Positions 15,795 to 24,367 of a DNA stretch of 51,965 bases are shown in pieces. Position 1 is the first letter of the stretch; the number at the start of each line of letters is the position of its first letter. The position numbers were made by a program, and so were the translations under genes. This stretch comes from Acidobacteriota bacterium (GTDB lineage Bacteria; Acidobacteriota; Vicinamibacteria; Vicinamibacterales; UBA2999): contig VFZN01000019.1 of the NCBI GenBank assembly GCA_016871195.1, positions 1-51,965 of the forward strand, given 5' to 3'. The notes below the pieces were generated by a model, which ran no database searches, had not been told where the DNA came from, and saw nothing but the letters and a program-made list of their open reading frames with translations.

Positions 15795-16751
15795 GTGTCG
15801 CTCGACGGGTATCTCGAGGTCCGGAGTCAGGCGGTCGATGCGGCGCTCGCCCTCGCGCTGGCGCGCTCGCCCGCGCCGCCCGTCATCATCGCGGCGATGC
15901 AGTACTCACTGCTCGGGGGCGGCAAACGCCTGCGGCCCCTGCTGGCTCTGGCGGCATGTGAAGCCACACACCGGGCGTTCGGCCCCGACGCCTGGGCCCC
16001 CGCAATGCCGGCCGCCTGCGCGGTCGAGATGATCCACACCTATTCACTGATTCACGACGATCTGCCGGCCATGGATGGCGATGCGATGCGCCGAGGGCGG
16101 GCGACCTCGCACGTGGTGTTCGGCGACGGCATGGCCATTCTGGCCGGTGATGCCCTGCAGGCCGAGGCCTTCGCGACCCTGGCGCGCGCAGCCGATGGCG
16201 CCACGCCCGCGATGGCGGTTCGCGTGGTGCAGGCCCTGCGGGTCATCGCCGATGCGGCGGGGCCCGTCGGCATGGCGGGTGGACAGGCCATTGACCTGGC
16301 GCATGATCCGGCCCACCGCCCTTCGCAGGACCTGGCGATGCCGGCCCCCAGCGGATCGATGCCGGTGCTGGACGCCGACGGGCTCACCGACATGCATGCC
16401 CGGAAGACCGGCGCACTGATTCGCGGCTCGGTGGCCGCCGGGGCCATCCTCGGCGGGGCCGGCGCCCCGACGCTCGCGCATCTCGACACCTATGCCTCGG
16501 CCGTCGGCCTGGCGTTCCAGATCGTTGACGACATTCTCGACGTCGAGGGCGCATCGGCAGACCTCGGCAAGACCGCAGGCAAGGATGCCGCGTCGGGCAA
16601 GCCCACCTATGTGGGGTTCTACGGCGTGGACGGCGCGCGACAGCGTGCGGCCGACTGCCTCGCGCGCGCGGGAGACGCGCTGGCCGCCGCCGCAGTTGAC
16701 GGGCGCTACCTGCAGCAGCTGGCCACGTGGGTCGTGGAGCGGCGTGCATGA
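15795..16751 (+). CDS. ispA: Polyprenyl (farnesyl/geranylgeranyl) diphosphate synthase
   Basis: Condenses IPP with allylic diphosphates to supply quinone, undecaprenol and carotenoid precursors. It has the first aspartate-rich motif HDDLPAMDGDAMRRG, the second FQIVDDILDVEG, and LLGGGKRLRPLL for IPP binding. The fourth Asp of the usual DDLPAMDDD run is Gly here, but the DDxxxxD chelating set is intact. The start is GTG, 6 bp after xseB, and the stop overlaps tlyA (ATGA). Residues preceding the first motif suggest an FPP or GGPP product, but chain length cannot be fixed. dxs, which often follows in this gene order, is missing. Confidence 0.9.
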   Translation: MSLDGYLEVRSQAVDAALALALARSPAPPVIIAAMQYSLLGGGKRLRPLLALAACEATHRAFGPDAWAPAMPAACAVEMIHTYSLIHDDLPAMDGDAMRRGRATSHVVFGDGMAILAGDALQAEAFATLARAADGATPAMAVRVVQALRVIADAAGPVGMAGGQAIDLAHDPAHRPSQDLAMPAPSGSMPVLDADGLTDMHARKTGALIRGSVAAGAILGGAGAPTLAHLDTYASAVGLAFQIVDDILDVEGASADLGKTAGKDAASGKPTYVGFYGVDGARQRAADCLARAGDALAAAAVDGRYLQQLATWVVERRA

Positions 16752-17500
16752 AAGTGCCGCGCATGCGCCTCGATGCGCTGCTGGTGCACCGCGGCCTTGT
16801 CGAATCGCGGGAGAAAGCCCGTGCCCTCGTTCTGGCCGGTCAGGTCGATGTCGACGGGCACGGTGCGCAGAAGGCCGGCACCATGATCGACGTGCACGCC
16901 GACGTGCGCGTCATCGGCCCCGACCATCCGTGGGTCAGCCGCGGCGGTCTCAAGCTGGTCCATGCGCTCGACACCTTCGGACTCGATGTCGCCGTGGCAC
17001 TGGCCCTCGACATCGGCGCGTCGACCGGGGGATTCACCGACGTGCTCCTGCAGCGGGGCGCACGCCACGTCATCGCGCTCGATGTCGGTCACAACCAGCT
17101 GCACTGGAAGATTCGCAGCGACCCGCGCGTCACGGTGATCGAGGGGTGCAATGCCCGTCATCTCACGCGCGCGGACCTGCCAGACATCGGGGCAGGCGTC
17201 GACCTCGTGTCGATTGATGTGTCGTTCATCGGCCTCGCCCTGATCTTCCCGGTGCTGCCAGCCCTGATGGCCCCGGACGCGCGCGTCGTGGCCCTCGTCA
17301 AGCCGCAGTTCGAGGCCGGACGGAACGACGTGGGCAAGCACGGCGTCGTGACCAACCCCGTCGTACACGAGCGCGTGGTGGCCTCGGCGACGGCCGCGGC
17401 CACCGAGGCCGGTCTCGAGCGGCTGGGGCTGACCGACTCACCGATCACGGGCGCCCAGGGCAACCGTGAATTCCTGATGCTGCTGGGAGCACGCACATGA
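16748..17500 (+). CDS. tlyA: TlyA-family rRNA 2'-O-methyltransferase
   Basis: Predicted SAM-dependent ribose methyltransferase, known in other bacteria to modify 16S and/or 23S rRNA. An N-terminal S4 RNA-binding domain (MRLDALLVHRGLVESREKAR, LVLAGQVDVDG) precedes an FtsJ-like Rossmann fold with LDIGASTGGFTDVLLQRGA (SAM motif I), IALDVGHNQLHWKIR, and DLVSIDVSFIGLALI. The catalytic K-D-K-E type residues are represented by Lys in VALVKPQFEAGR. Start ATG 16748 overlaps the ispA stop; an in-frame extension to 16727 has no support. Its stop overlaps nadK, so translation is coupled on both sides. Confidence 0.92.
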   Translation: MKVPRMRLDALLVHRGLVESREKARALVLAGQVDVDGHGAQKAGTMIDVHADVRVIGPDHPWVSRGGLKLVHALDTFGLDVAVALALDIGASTGGFTDVLLQRGARHVIALDVGHNQLHWKIRSDPRVTVIEGCNARHLTRADLPDIGAGVDLVSIDVSFIGLALIFPVLPALMAPDARVVALVKPQFEAGRNDVGKHGVVTNPVVHERVVASATAAATEAGLERLGLTDSPITGAQGNREFLMLLGART

Positions 17501-18363
17501 CCATCGGAGTCGTCACCAAGCCCGGGCTCGCACACGCGGGCGATACGCTCATGGCCCTCGAGCAGTGGTGTGCCCAGCGCCACGTCTCAGCCGTCTGGAG
17601 CGAGGCCGCCGCGGCCCTGCTGCCGCCCGCCGCAGACCGCTGGGTGTCCTCTGCAGACGATCTGCCCCGCATGGTCGATTTCGTGCTGGTGCTCGGCGGC
17701 GACGGCACCCTGCTCGGCATGGCCGGACGCATCGCGGCAGCCAACGTCGACATCCCCCTGCTCGGGGTCAACTTCGGGTCGCTGGGGTTCCTGACGGAAA
17801 TCACCCGACCGGAACTGTTCACCTCGCTTGAGACCGTGATTGCGGGGTCGGCCTCCCACGATGAGCGGATGCTACTGCGGGCCCGCAACCTGGGCACGGC
17901 CATGGCCACCCACGTCGCCCTCAACGACATCGTCTTCAGCCGTCCGTCGGGCACGCGTCTGCTGGAACTGGGCGTGTGGGTCGGCGACCACTTCGTCACC
18001 ACCATTCGCGCCGACGGCCTCATCGTCGCCAGCCCGACTGGGTCGACCGCCTACAACCTGTCGGCGGGTGGCCCGATCGTCCATCCGGCGATGGATGCGC
18101 TGGTGCTGACGCCCATTGCGCCGCACACGCTCAGTAACCGGCCGATTGTGATTCCTGCCGAGCGCGACGTGCGCGTGCAGATGGCGTCACGGGCTCCAGA
18201 GGACGGCATGCTGGTGACCTTCGACGGACAAACCACCCTCGACGTCCCATCGGGCGCTGACATCGTCGTCGGGCGCGCGCCACATCCGCTGCGGCTCGTC
18301 CGCGCGTCGGCGCGCAGCTACTTCGACGTGCTGCGCGAGAAGCTCGGCTGGCACCAGCGCTGA
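17497..18363 (+). CDS. nadK: NAD kinase
   Basis: Phosphorylates NAD to NADP, the cell's only NADP source. The 288-residue protein carries the diagnostic LVLGGDGTLLGMAGR (GGDGT motif with catalytic Asp), NFGSLGFLTEI (NE/D region), SPTGSTAYNLSAGGPI and the late TFDGQTTLDV strand. Starts at an ATG overlapping the tlyA stop and is the last gene of the operon beginning near 12720. It is convergent with mltG with only about 24 bp between the stops and no evident hairpin terminator. Confidence 0.95.
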   Translation: MTIGVVTKPGLAHAGDTLMALEQWCAQRHVSAVWSEAAAALLPPAADRWVSSADDLPRMVDFVLVLGGDGTLLGMAGRIAAANVDIPLLGVNFGSLGFLTEITRPELFTSLETVIAGSASHDERMLLRARNLGTAMATHVALNDIVFSRPSGTRLLELGVWVGDHFVTTIRADGLIVASPTGSTAYNLSAGGPIVHPAMDALVLTPIAPHTLSNRPIVIPAERDVRVQMASRAPEDGMLVTFDGQTTLDVPSGADIVVGRAPHPLRLVRASARSYFDVLREKLGWHQR

Positions 18364-18387
18364 CCCTCCCGCTGGCAGCGTCGGCCG

Positions 18388-19434
18388 TCAGCGTCCGTGT
18401 CGGGTCGCCTGCCGGCGCTGCCGGAAATACTCGACCTGCCACCGTTGCACGTTGCGGTTATGCTCGTCGAGGGTATCGGCGAACACATGCGACCCGTCGT
18501 TCCTGCTGACGAAATACAGGTGGGACACATCGGCCGGCCGCACGGCCGCCTGCAGGGACGCCAGCCCCGGGGCCGCGATGGGCCCGGGCGGCAGCCCCCG
18601 ATAGCGATAGGTGTTGTAGGGCGAGTCGATCTGCAGGTCGGCGCGCGTTAGGTTGCCCGTGTAGGTGCCGCGCTGCAGGAGGGCGTAAATGACCGTGGGG
18701 TCGGCCTGCATGCCCATGCCGATCGTCCACCGGTTGCGGTAGACGGCTGCCACGAGCGGCCGCTCGTCGGCCCGGGCGGTTTCCTTCTCGACGAGCGAGG
18801 CCAGCGTCACGATCTCCCGCGTGGTGACGCCCGCGCGGCGCACCGCGTCGAACAGCGGCCCGTCGTAGTGCTGGCGGAACAGCGTCACCATGCGGACGAT
18901 GAGGTCGTTGGCTGACGCGCGTCGCGGAAGGGCGTAGGTGTCGGGAAACAGATAGCCCTCGAGGTCGGTGGCGGCGGGGTCGAGGTCGCTGATGAAGGCG
19001 GTGGCGCGTGCGGCCTCAAGAAAATCCTCGGCCGTGCCGAAGCCCTGCGCACGGAAGTGCTGCGCCATCTCGCGCAGCGTGAGGCCCTCGCGGAAGGTGA
19101 TGGTGCGCGCAAACACCTCGCCGCGTGCCAGGTGACCGACGACCTCGCGCGCGCTCAGGGGCCGCGTGAACTGATAGTCGCCTGCCTGCAGCACCCGTGC
19201 CTGCCCGGTGCGCCAGAGTGCCAGGCGGAAGACCAGGGGATGGGATACCACTCCTGCGCGGGCCAGCTGGCCGCCAATGGCCGACGTACCCGTGCCCGGG
19301 GCGATCTCGACGAACTGCTCGGGGCCCGCATAGCCCTGAAACGGCGTGTCGACGGTGCGCAGCGCGGCGGCCACACCGCCCCCCGCGGTCACGGCCAGTA
19401 CGATCAACAGTCCCACCCAGCGACGCATCGGCAT
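18388..19434 (-). CDS. mltG: Endolytic peptidoglycan transglycosylase MltG
   Basis: Cleaves nascent glycan strands at the inner membrane and so sets chain length. A single N-terminal transmembrane helix (WVGLLIVLAVTAGGGVAAAL) anchors a periplasmic YceG-like domain. The catalytic Glu lies in LASLVEKETARADERP, and GMGMQADPTVIYAL and SPYNTYRYRGLPPGPIAAPG are family hallmarks, as is the LysM-like N-terminal part (AGDYQFTRPLSAREVVGHLA). Length (348) is normal. It starts 3 bp after the ruvX stop, so ruvX-mltG form an operon, a pairing common in bacteria. An alternative ATG two codons on (19428) is equally possible. Confidence 0.93.
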   Translation of the reverse strand: MPMRRWVGLLIVLAVTAGGGVAAALRTVDTPFQGYAGPEQFVEIAPGTGTSAIGGQLARAGVVSHPLVFRLALWRTGQARVLQAGDYQFTRPLSAREVVGHLARGEVFARTITFREGLTLREMAQHFRAQGFGTAEDFLEAARATAFISDLDPAATDLEGYLFPDTYALPRRASANDLIVRMVTLFRQHYDGPLFDAVRRAGVTTREIVTLASLVEKETARADERPLVAAVYRNRWTIGMGMQADPTVIYALLQRGTYTGNLTRADLQIDSPYNTYRYRGLPPGPIAAPGLASLQAAVRPADVSHLYFVSRNDGSHVFADTLDEHNRNVQRWQVEYFRQRRQATRHGR

Positions 19435-19437
19435 TCC

Positions 19438-19887
19438 TCACGAACGGTGATCGAGAAAATCCTGCAGGATGATGGCGGCGGCCTCGGCATCGATGCGCGT
19501 CTTGCGGCGTTTCCAGTCGCGCTCGCCTCGCGCGATCAATCGGGCGTCGGCCTCGTAGCTCGAGAGCCGTTCGTCCTGCAGGGTGACGGGCACCGACACC
19601 GCTGCGCCCAGTGCCTCGGCGAAGGCCTCGGTCGGCACGGTCATGTGCGTGGCACTGCCGTCGAGGCGGCGCGGCCAGCCAATCACTACGGCCTGCAGCC
19701 CGTCATCGTCGCGCTGCAGATCGTGGATGATGCCTGCGACCAGCGCCACCGACGTCGGGGTATCGATCGGGCGCGGCACTATCTTCCACGGAGAGGCGAG
19801 CATGCCAGAGGCGTCACTCAGCGCCAGCCCGAGGCGACGCTCGCCATAGTCGATTCCAAGGACCCGCACGGCGCTGCCCGGTGACAC
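19438..19887 (-). CDS. ruvX: Putative Holliday junction resolvase / pre-16S rRNA nuclease YqgF
   Basis: RNase H-fold nuclease; in E. coli YqgF finishes 16S rRNA 5' maturation, and it is also called RuvX for resolvase-like activity. The 149-residue protein has VLGIDYGERRLGLALSD (first catalytic Asp), VVIGWPRRLDGS, the LQDERLSSYEAD strand-helix and the last Asp in IDAEAAAIILQDFLD. The start is GTG at 19887, giving a 6-residue leader before VLGIDYG. It is upstream of mltG in one transcriptional unit and 10 bp downstream of a small membrane-protein gene. Confidence 0.92.
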   Translation of the reverse strand: MSPGSAVRVLGIDYGERRLGLALSDASGMLASPWKIVPRPIDTPTSVALVAGIIHDLQRDDDGLQAVVIGWPRRLDGSATHMTVPTEAFAEALGAAVSVPVTLQDERLSSYEADARLIARGERDWKRRKTRIDAEAAAIILQDFLDHRS

Positions 19888-19897
19888 GCGTCAGGGG

Positions 19898-20212
19898 TCA
19901 GGCGGGGGGCAGGCCCGCCAGCAGGCCCCGCAGGTAGACGGCCACCGCGGCGGCGACCACAAAAATGCCGAGCCCCCGCATCAGCGCCGCCCCGGGCCCG
20001 AACGCCCGCTGCATCACCTGCTGCAGCGGCTGCAGCGCCAGGAACACCAGTGCGTAGCTGGCGCCCATGCCACCGGGAATGCCGAAGCGGGGCACCAGCA
20101 GCGCAGGCAGCGCGGTCAGCACGAAGGTGCTGCCGAGCCAGGCGGCCAGCATCAGGCCATACAGTTCGCCGCGGGTCACAAGCGACGGAGCCGGTGACGG
20201 AGAGGAGTCCAT
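19898..20212 (-). CDS. Small unrecognised membrane protein
   Basis: A 104-residue protein with three likely transmembrane segments: LYGLMLAAWLGSTFVLTALP, YALVFLALQPLQQVM and GLGIFVVAAAVAVYLRGLLA. The N-terminus (MDSSPSPAPSLVTRGE) is polar. I do not recognise the family. It is the first gene of the ruvX-mltG unit, 10 bp upstream of ruvX, so a link with envelope or DNA processing is possible only by position. Codon use resembles its neighbours, and the ATG at 20212 is the only sensible start. Confidence 0.6.
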   Translation of the reverse strand: MDSSPSPAPSLVTRGELYGLMLAAWLGSTFVLTALPALLVPRFGIPGGMGASYALVFLALQPLQQVMQRAFGPGAALMRGLGIFVVAAAVAVYLRGLLAGLPPA

Positions 20213-20236
20213 GCCGCGATCTTAGCAATTGCGTGG

Positions 20237-20264
20237 TTGCAGCGGAGGATGTTTCCTCTAGAAT
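20237..20264 (+). promoter_or_regulatory. Promoter of the S41 peptidase homologue
   Basis: TTGCAG (20237-20242), a 16-bp spacer and TAGAAT (20259-20264). The -10 ends 11 nt before ATG 20276 and no Shine-Dalgarno is present, so the leader would be only a few bases. Confidence 0.5.
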
Positions 20265-20275
20265 GATGACATCCC

Positions 20276-21463
20276 ATGGTGACGCGCCGCAGTCGTGCTC
20301 TCGTGCTGGTGCTGTCGGTGCCAGTGGCCCTCTTCTTCGTCGTGGGCGGCTGGCTCGCCCGCACGATGTCGGCCCAGGGGCCCTCGACCTACGAGCACCT
20401 CCGTATCTTCGAAGATGTGGTGTCGCTGATCTCGCGCAGCTATGTCGAGCAGGTCGATGTCGACCGCGTCATGCACGGCGCGATGCACGGTCTGGCGGAC
20501 GGCCTCGATCCCGACTCGGCGTATCTCGACAAGACGCAGGTGGCGGCCTTTCAGCGCAAGGCGGCGCCGCCAGCCGGAGACACCGGCCTCGAATTGACGC
20601 GCCAGTACTACCTGCGGGTGATTGCGGCGCTCGACGGCTCGCCCGCCGCCCAGGCCGGCCTGCAACCGGGCGATTACATCCGCGCCATCGACGGCCAGTC
20701 AACGCGTGACACCTCGGTCTTCGAGGGCATGCGCCTGCTGCGCGGTGCGCCCGGTTCGACGGTGCGGCTCACGGTGCTGCGCGGCACGGCAGTCGACCCG
20801 CATGACGTGGTGCTGACCCACGCGGCCCTGAAGGCCCCGGCCGTCTCGAGCCGCCTCGCCGCACCCGGAGCGGGCCTGATCCGGATTCCCGGGTTCACCG
20901 CCGACACCGCCGCGCAGGTGACCCGCGAGGTCACGACACTGCGCAAGGCCGGGGCCACGCGACTGCTCGTCGACCTGCGCGGCACCGCGACCGGTGACCT
21001 CGACGCCGCACTGCCCGTCGCACGCCTCTTCGTGCGCAGCGGCACGCTCAGCTATCGGCAGGAACGCGACGCCGAGAAGGTGGCCGTCGCCGCCGCCGCT
21101 GGCGACGGCAGCATCAGCCTGCCCGTGGTGCTGATGACCGACAACGGCACATCGGGTGCGGCCGAGGTGTTTGCGGCCGCGCTGCACGGCAACACACGCG
21201 CGTCGCTGGTCGGCGAACGCACGCTGGGACGCGCCGCGCGACAGAAGCTCGTAGCGCTGCCCGACGGCAGCGGACTGCTGCTCACCTATCAGCGCTATCT
21301 CATGCCGGGTGGCGCGGCCATCAGCCCCCGCGGCCTCTCGCCCGACGTGGCCGTCGCGCAACCCACGCGGGAGTTCGGGGTGGCACCGCCAGCGGGCGAT
21401 CCCATCCTCGACAAGGCCCTGACCGCAGAGCCGCCTGCACCGCCTGCGTCACCGGGCGCGTGA
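20276..21463 (+). CDS. S41 (CtpA-like) peptidase homologue with replaced active-site residues
   Basis: A 395-residue protein with an N-terminal anchor (LVLVLSVPVALFFVVGGWLA), a tail-specific-protease N-terminal region (FEDVVSLISRSYVEQVDVDR), a PDZ domain (about residues 105-175, with GSPAAQAGLQPGDYIRAIDG) and an S41 core. In CtpA/Prc the nucleophile is the first Ser of S-A-S-E and the general base is the Lys of TFGKG, 25 residues on. Here the aligned positions are Gly294 (TSGAAEVFAAAL) and Arg319 (ERTLGRAARQK). Ser293 and Lys324 are near but not at the canonical positions. The fold seems intact (LLVDLRG, SGLLLTYQRYLMPGG, PRGLSPDV), so it may be a non-catalytic scaffold or an enzyme with a shifted dyad. 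Starts without a Shine-Dalgarno. Confidence 0.85.
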   Translation: MVTRRSRALVLVLSVPVALFFVVGGWLARTMSAQGPSTYEHLRIFEDVVSLISRSYVEQVDVDRVMHGAMHGLADGLDPDSAYLDKTQVAAFQRKAAPPAGDTGLELTRQYYLRVIAALDGSPAAQAGLQPGDYIRAIDGQSTRDTSVFEGMRLLRGAPGSTVRLTVLRGTAVDPHDVVLTHAALKAPAVSSRLAAPGAGLIRIPGFTADTAAQVTREVTTLRKAGATRLLVDLRGTATGDLDAALPVARLFVRSGTLSYRQERDAEKVAVAAAAGDGSISLPVVLMTDNGTSGAAEVFAAALHGNTRASLVGERTLGRAARQKLVALPDGSGLLLTYQRYLMPGGAAISPRGLSPDVAVAQPTREFGVAPPAGDPILDKALTAEPPAPPASPGA

Positions 21464-21502
21464 TATACTCCGCATTCGTTCGACGTTCCCCCGGAACCGT
21501 CT

Positions 21503-21579
21503 AGGCGCGTAGCTCAGTTGGTTAGAGCGCCTGCTTGACACGCAGGAGGTCGGCAGTTCGAGTCTGCCCGTGCCTACCA
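21503..21579 (+). tRNA. tRNA-Val (GAC)
   Basis: The 77-nt cloverleaf folds cleanly: acceptor AGGCGCG/CGTGCCT, D-arm GCTC...GAGC, anticodon stem CCTGC/GCAGG with loop TTGACAC (anticodon GAC), a T-arm GGCAG-TTCGAGT-CTGCC, and an encoded CCA. It is 34 bp upstream of thrS, on the same strand. Confidence 0.97.
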
Positions 21580-21613
21580 GACTTTTCATCGTCCGATTCC
21601 CGGCCGTTCACCC

Positions 21614-23545
21614 ATGAGTCAGGTCACCATCACCCTTCCCGATGGCTCTCAGAAGCAGGTCGCGGCCGGCGCGCCCGTGCGCGCCGTGGCCGAGATGATT
21701 TCGCCCCGACTGGCCGAGGCGGCGTGTGTCGCGTGGGTCGGCGACCGCCTGGTCGACCTCACCCATCCGCTGACCGACGATGCCACGGTCCGGTTCGTGA
21801 CGACCAAGAGCCCCGAAGCCCTCGAGGTGTATCGGCACTCGACGGCGCACCTGCTGGCTGCTGCGGTGACGGCCCTCTTCCCCGACGTGCAGTGCGGCAT
21901 CGGTCCCCCGACTGACGAGGGCTTCTTCTACGACTTCGTCGTCAGTCGTCCGTTTGTGCCCGAAGACCTGGCGGCCATCGAGGCCAAGATGCGCGAGCTC
22001 GCCGACAACGATTTCGTCTACGAACGCCAGGCGTGGCCGCGCGACGAGGCCATCGCGTTCTTCCGCCAGCGCGGCGAACCGCTCAAGGTGCAGCTCATCA
22101 AAGAGAAGACGGTCGGGCAGTCGCACGTGTCGTGCTACACCATCCGCGACCGCGAGACCTTCCTCGACTTCTGCGTAGGGCCGCATGTGCCATCGACCGG
22201 CCGGCTCAAGGCCTTCAAGCTAACGGCCACGTCGAACGCGTACTGGAAGGGCGACGCGAAGAACCAGCCGATGCAGCGCATCTACGGCACGGCGTTCTTC
22301 ACCCAGAAGGAACTCGACGACCACTTGGCGCGCATTGAAGAAGCCAAACGCCGCGACCACCGCAAGCTCGGCAAGGAACTCGGGCTGTTCACGTTCCACC
22401 CGTGGGCGCCGGGCTCGACCTTCTGGCTGGCCAAGGGGGCCACGCTCTACAACACGCTGTCCGACTACATGCGCGACGTGCTCTTCCCCGCCGGCTACGT
22501 CGAGGTGAAGACGCCCATTGTGTTCAACAAGGCCCTGTGGGAAACCTCGGGGCACTGGACGCACTACCGCGAGAACATGTTCCTCGTCGAATCGCGCGAC
22601 GGCGAGGAGATGGGGCTCAAGGCCATGAACTGCCCCGGCCACATGCTCGTGTTCGGGGCCGAGAAGCGCAGCTACCGCGACCTGCCGCTGCGCTATCACG
22701 AGCAGACGCCGCTCCACCGCAACGAGGCCTCGGGCACGCTGTCGGGGCTGACGCGCGTGCGCCAGTTCTCGCAGGACGATGCACACTGCTTTGTGGCGGA
22801 AGATCAGATTGCCTCGGAAGTGGAAGCCCTGCTGAAGCTGATTCAGCGCGTGTACGGCGACTTCGGGCTGCCCTACTCGGCCAAACTGTCGACCCGTCCG
22901 GTCGACTTCCTGGGTGACGTGGTCACGTGGAATCATGCCGAGGCCTCGCTGAAGGCCGCGCTCGAGCAGGCCGGTCAGGCCTACGTCGTCAACGAGGGCG
23001 ACGGCGCGTTCTACGGGCCGAAGATCGACTTCGACGTCACCGACGCGCTGGGCCGCAAGTGGCAGTGCGCGACGATTCAGCTGGACTATCAGCTGCCGCA
23101 GCGCTTCGACCTCACCTATGTCGGGGCCGACAATGCCGAGCACCGGCCGGTGGTGATTCACCGGGCGATTTTCGGCAGCTTCGAGCGGTTCATGGCGATT
23201 CTCATCGAGCACTTCGCCGGGGCATTTCCGCTGTGGCTGGCGCCGGTGCAGGCCGCCGTGCTGCCCATTGCCGACCGGCACCTCGACTATGCCCGTCAGG
23301 TGCAGGCGACCCTCGCGGCCGCCGGGCTGCGGGCGACGGTGGACGACCGTCAGGAGAAGGTCAATCTGAAGATTCGCGAGGCGCAGCTGCAGAAGGTGCC
23401 CTACATGCTGGTGGTCGGCGACCGCGAGGCGGCCGACGGGGCGGTGGCGGTGCGCAGCCGGGCCCAGGGCGACCTCGGAGCGAGGGCCGTGGCTTCGTTT
23501 GTGCACGAAGCCCTTGCCGAGGTCGACCGTAAGCAGATATCCTAA
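21614..23545 (+). CDS. thrS: Threonyl-tRNA synthetase
   Basis: Charges tRNA(Thr). All domains are present in 643 residues: TGS ([19 protein letters not shown]), the editing domain ([20 protein letters not shown], and the later [18 protein letters not shown]), the class II catalytic core with [10 protein letters not shown] (zinc-binding Cys), [36 protein letters not shown] and [19 protein letters not shown], and an anticodon-binding domain ending at [15 protein letters not shown]. The ATG lacks a good Shine-Dalgarno. It begins a run of translation genes (infC, rpmI, rplT, pheS, pheT). No T-box or thrS operator-like anticodon mimic was recognised in the 34 bp upstream. Confidence 0.96.
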   Translation: MSQVTITLPDGSQKQVAAGAPVRAVAEMISPRLAEAACVAWVGDRLVDLTHPLTDDATVRFVTTKSPEALEVYRHSTAHLLAAAVTALFPDVQCGIGPPTDEGFFYDFVVSRPFVPEDLAAIEAKMRELADNDFVYERQAWPRDEAIAFFRQRGEPLKVQLIKEKTVGQSHVSCYTIRDRETFLDFCVGPHVPSTGRLKAFKLTATSNAYWKGDAKNQPMQRIYGTAFFTQKELDDHLARIEEAKRRDHRKLGKELGLFTFHPWAPGSTFWLAKGATLYNTLSDYMRDVLFPAGYVEVKTPIVFNKALWETSGHWTHYRENMFLVESRDGEEMGLKAMNCPGHMLVFGAEKRSYRDLPLRYHEQTPLHRNEASGTLSGLTRVRQFSQDDAHCFVAEDQIASEVEALLKLIQRVYGDFGLPYSAKLSTRPVDFLGDVVTWNHAEASLKAALEQAGQAYVVNEGDGAFYGPKIDFDVTDALGRKWQCATIQLDYQLPQRFDLTYVGADNAEHRPVVIHRAIFGSFERFMAILIEHFAGAFPLWLAPVQAAVLPIADRHLDYARQVQATLAAAGLRATVDDRQEKVNLKIREAQLQKVPYMLVVGDREAADGAVAVRSRAQGDLGARAVASFVHEALAEVDRKQIS

Positions 23546-23570
23546 GTGTCTTTGTCAATGGAGGACCACT

Positions 23571-24179
23571 ATCGCCTTCGACCGTAACCGCCCGGGACGC
23601 CGGGACGACCGCCTGCGTATCAACGAGCGTATCCGTGTCCGTGAAATCCGCGTGATTGACGACACGGGGCAGCAGCTCGGCATCATGCCCCCGCCTCAGG
23701 CTCTGGCTATTGCCAGGCAGAAGGGGCTCGACCTGGTAGAAATTTCGCCGACGGCCATGCCTCCGGTCTGCCGGATCATGGACTACGGCAAGTATCAATA
23801 TCAGGAGCAGAAGCGGTCGCGCGAGGCCAAGAAACATCAGAAGGTGATCGAGGTCAAGGAGATTAAGTTCCGTCCCAAGGTGGACGAACACGACTATCAG
23901 TTCAAGAAGAAGCACATCGAGCGCTTCCTGGCTGATGGCGACAAGGTGAAGGCGACGATTTTTTTCCGGGGACGCGAAATGGCGCATCCGGAGATCGGCC
24001 ACCGGATTCTGATGCGGTTGCTCGAGGAACTGGCCGAGGTGGCCACGCCCGAGACCATGCCCCGTCAGGAAGGCAACCAGATGCACACCATCCTCACGGG
24101 CAAGCGTGGGGCGGCCCCGCGCAAGACCGTGGCGCGGGCCGAGGACGAGGCACCAGAGGGAGACGCACAGGCATCATGA
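23571..24179 (+). CDS. infC: Translation initiation factor IF-3 with an AUC start
   Basis: IF-3 proofreads initiator tRNA and start codons on the 30S subunit. The frame contains [20 protein letters not shown], the linker [16 protein letters not shown] and [20 protein letters not shown], all highly conserved. There is no ATG, GTG or TTG in a suitable place. GGAGG at 23560-23564 is followed 6 nt later by ATC (23571), which starts the usual [11 protein letters not shown]-terminus; an ATG at 23558 is out of frame and stops after nine codons. infC in E. coli begins with AUU and represses itself by rejecting that codon, so AUC fits the same logic. It is 202 residues, with an acidic tail. The stop overlaps rpmI. 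Confidence 0.92.
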   Translation: MAFDRNRPGRRDDRLRINERIRVREIRVIDDTGQQLGIMPPPQALAIARQKGLDLVEISPTAMPPVCRIMDYGKYQYQEQKRSREAKKHQKVIEVKEIKFRPKVDEHDYQFKKKHIERFLADGDKVKATIFFRGREMAHPEIGHRILMRLLEELAEVATPETMPRQEGNQMHTILTGKRGAAPRKTVARAEDEAPEGDAQAS

Positions 24180-24367
24180 AGCTCAAGACTCATCGCGGCG
24201 CCGCCAAGCGGTTCAAGAAGACCGGCAGCGGCAAGATCACCCGGGCAGCGGCGTTCAAGCGCCACATCCTGACGAGCAAGGCCAGCAAGCGCAAGCGCCA
24301 GATGCGCGGCACCGAAGTGGTGTCCGACGCGGACGCGCCCAAGCTGCACCGGATGCTGCCCTACTAA
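24176..24367 (+). CDS. rpmI: Ribosomal protein L35
   Basis: A 63-residue, very basic 50S protein: [20 protein letters not shown], then [20 protein letters not shown], and RMLPY at the C-terminus, as in L35 of most bacteria. It overlaps infC by 4 bp (ATGA), so it is translationally coupled, and precedes rplT by a 166-nt structured gap. Order infC-rpmI-rplT is conserved. Confidence 0.96.
   Translation: MKLKTHRGAAKRFKKTGSGKITRAAAFKRHILTSKASKRKRQMRGTEVVSDADAPKLHRMLPY

Noticed and set aside
20276-21463. S41 gene as a decaying pseudogene
   Set aside because: The frame, PDZ, core strands and promoter are all intact; only the two active-site positions differ.
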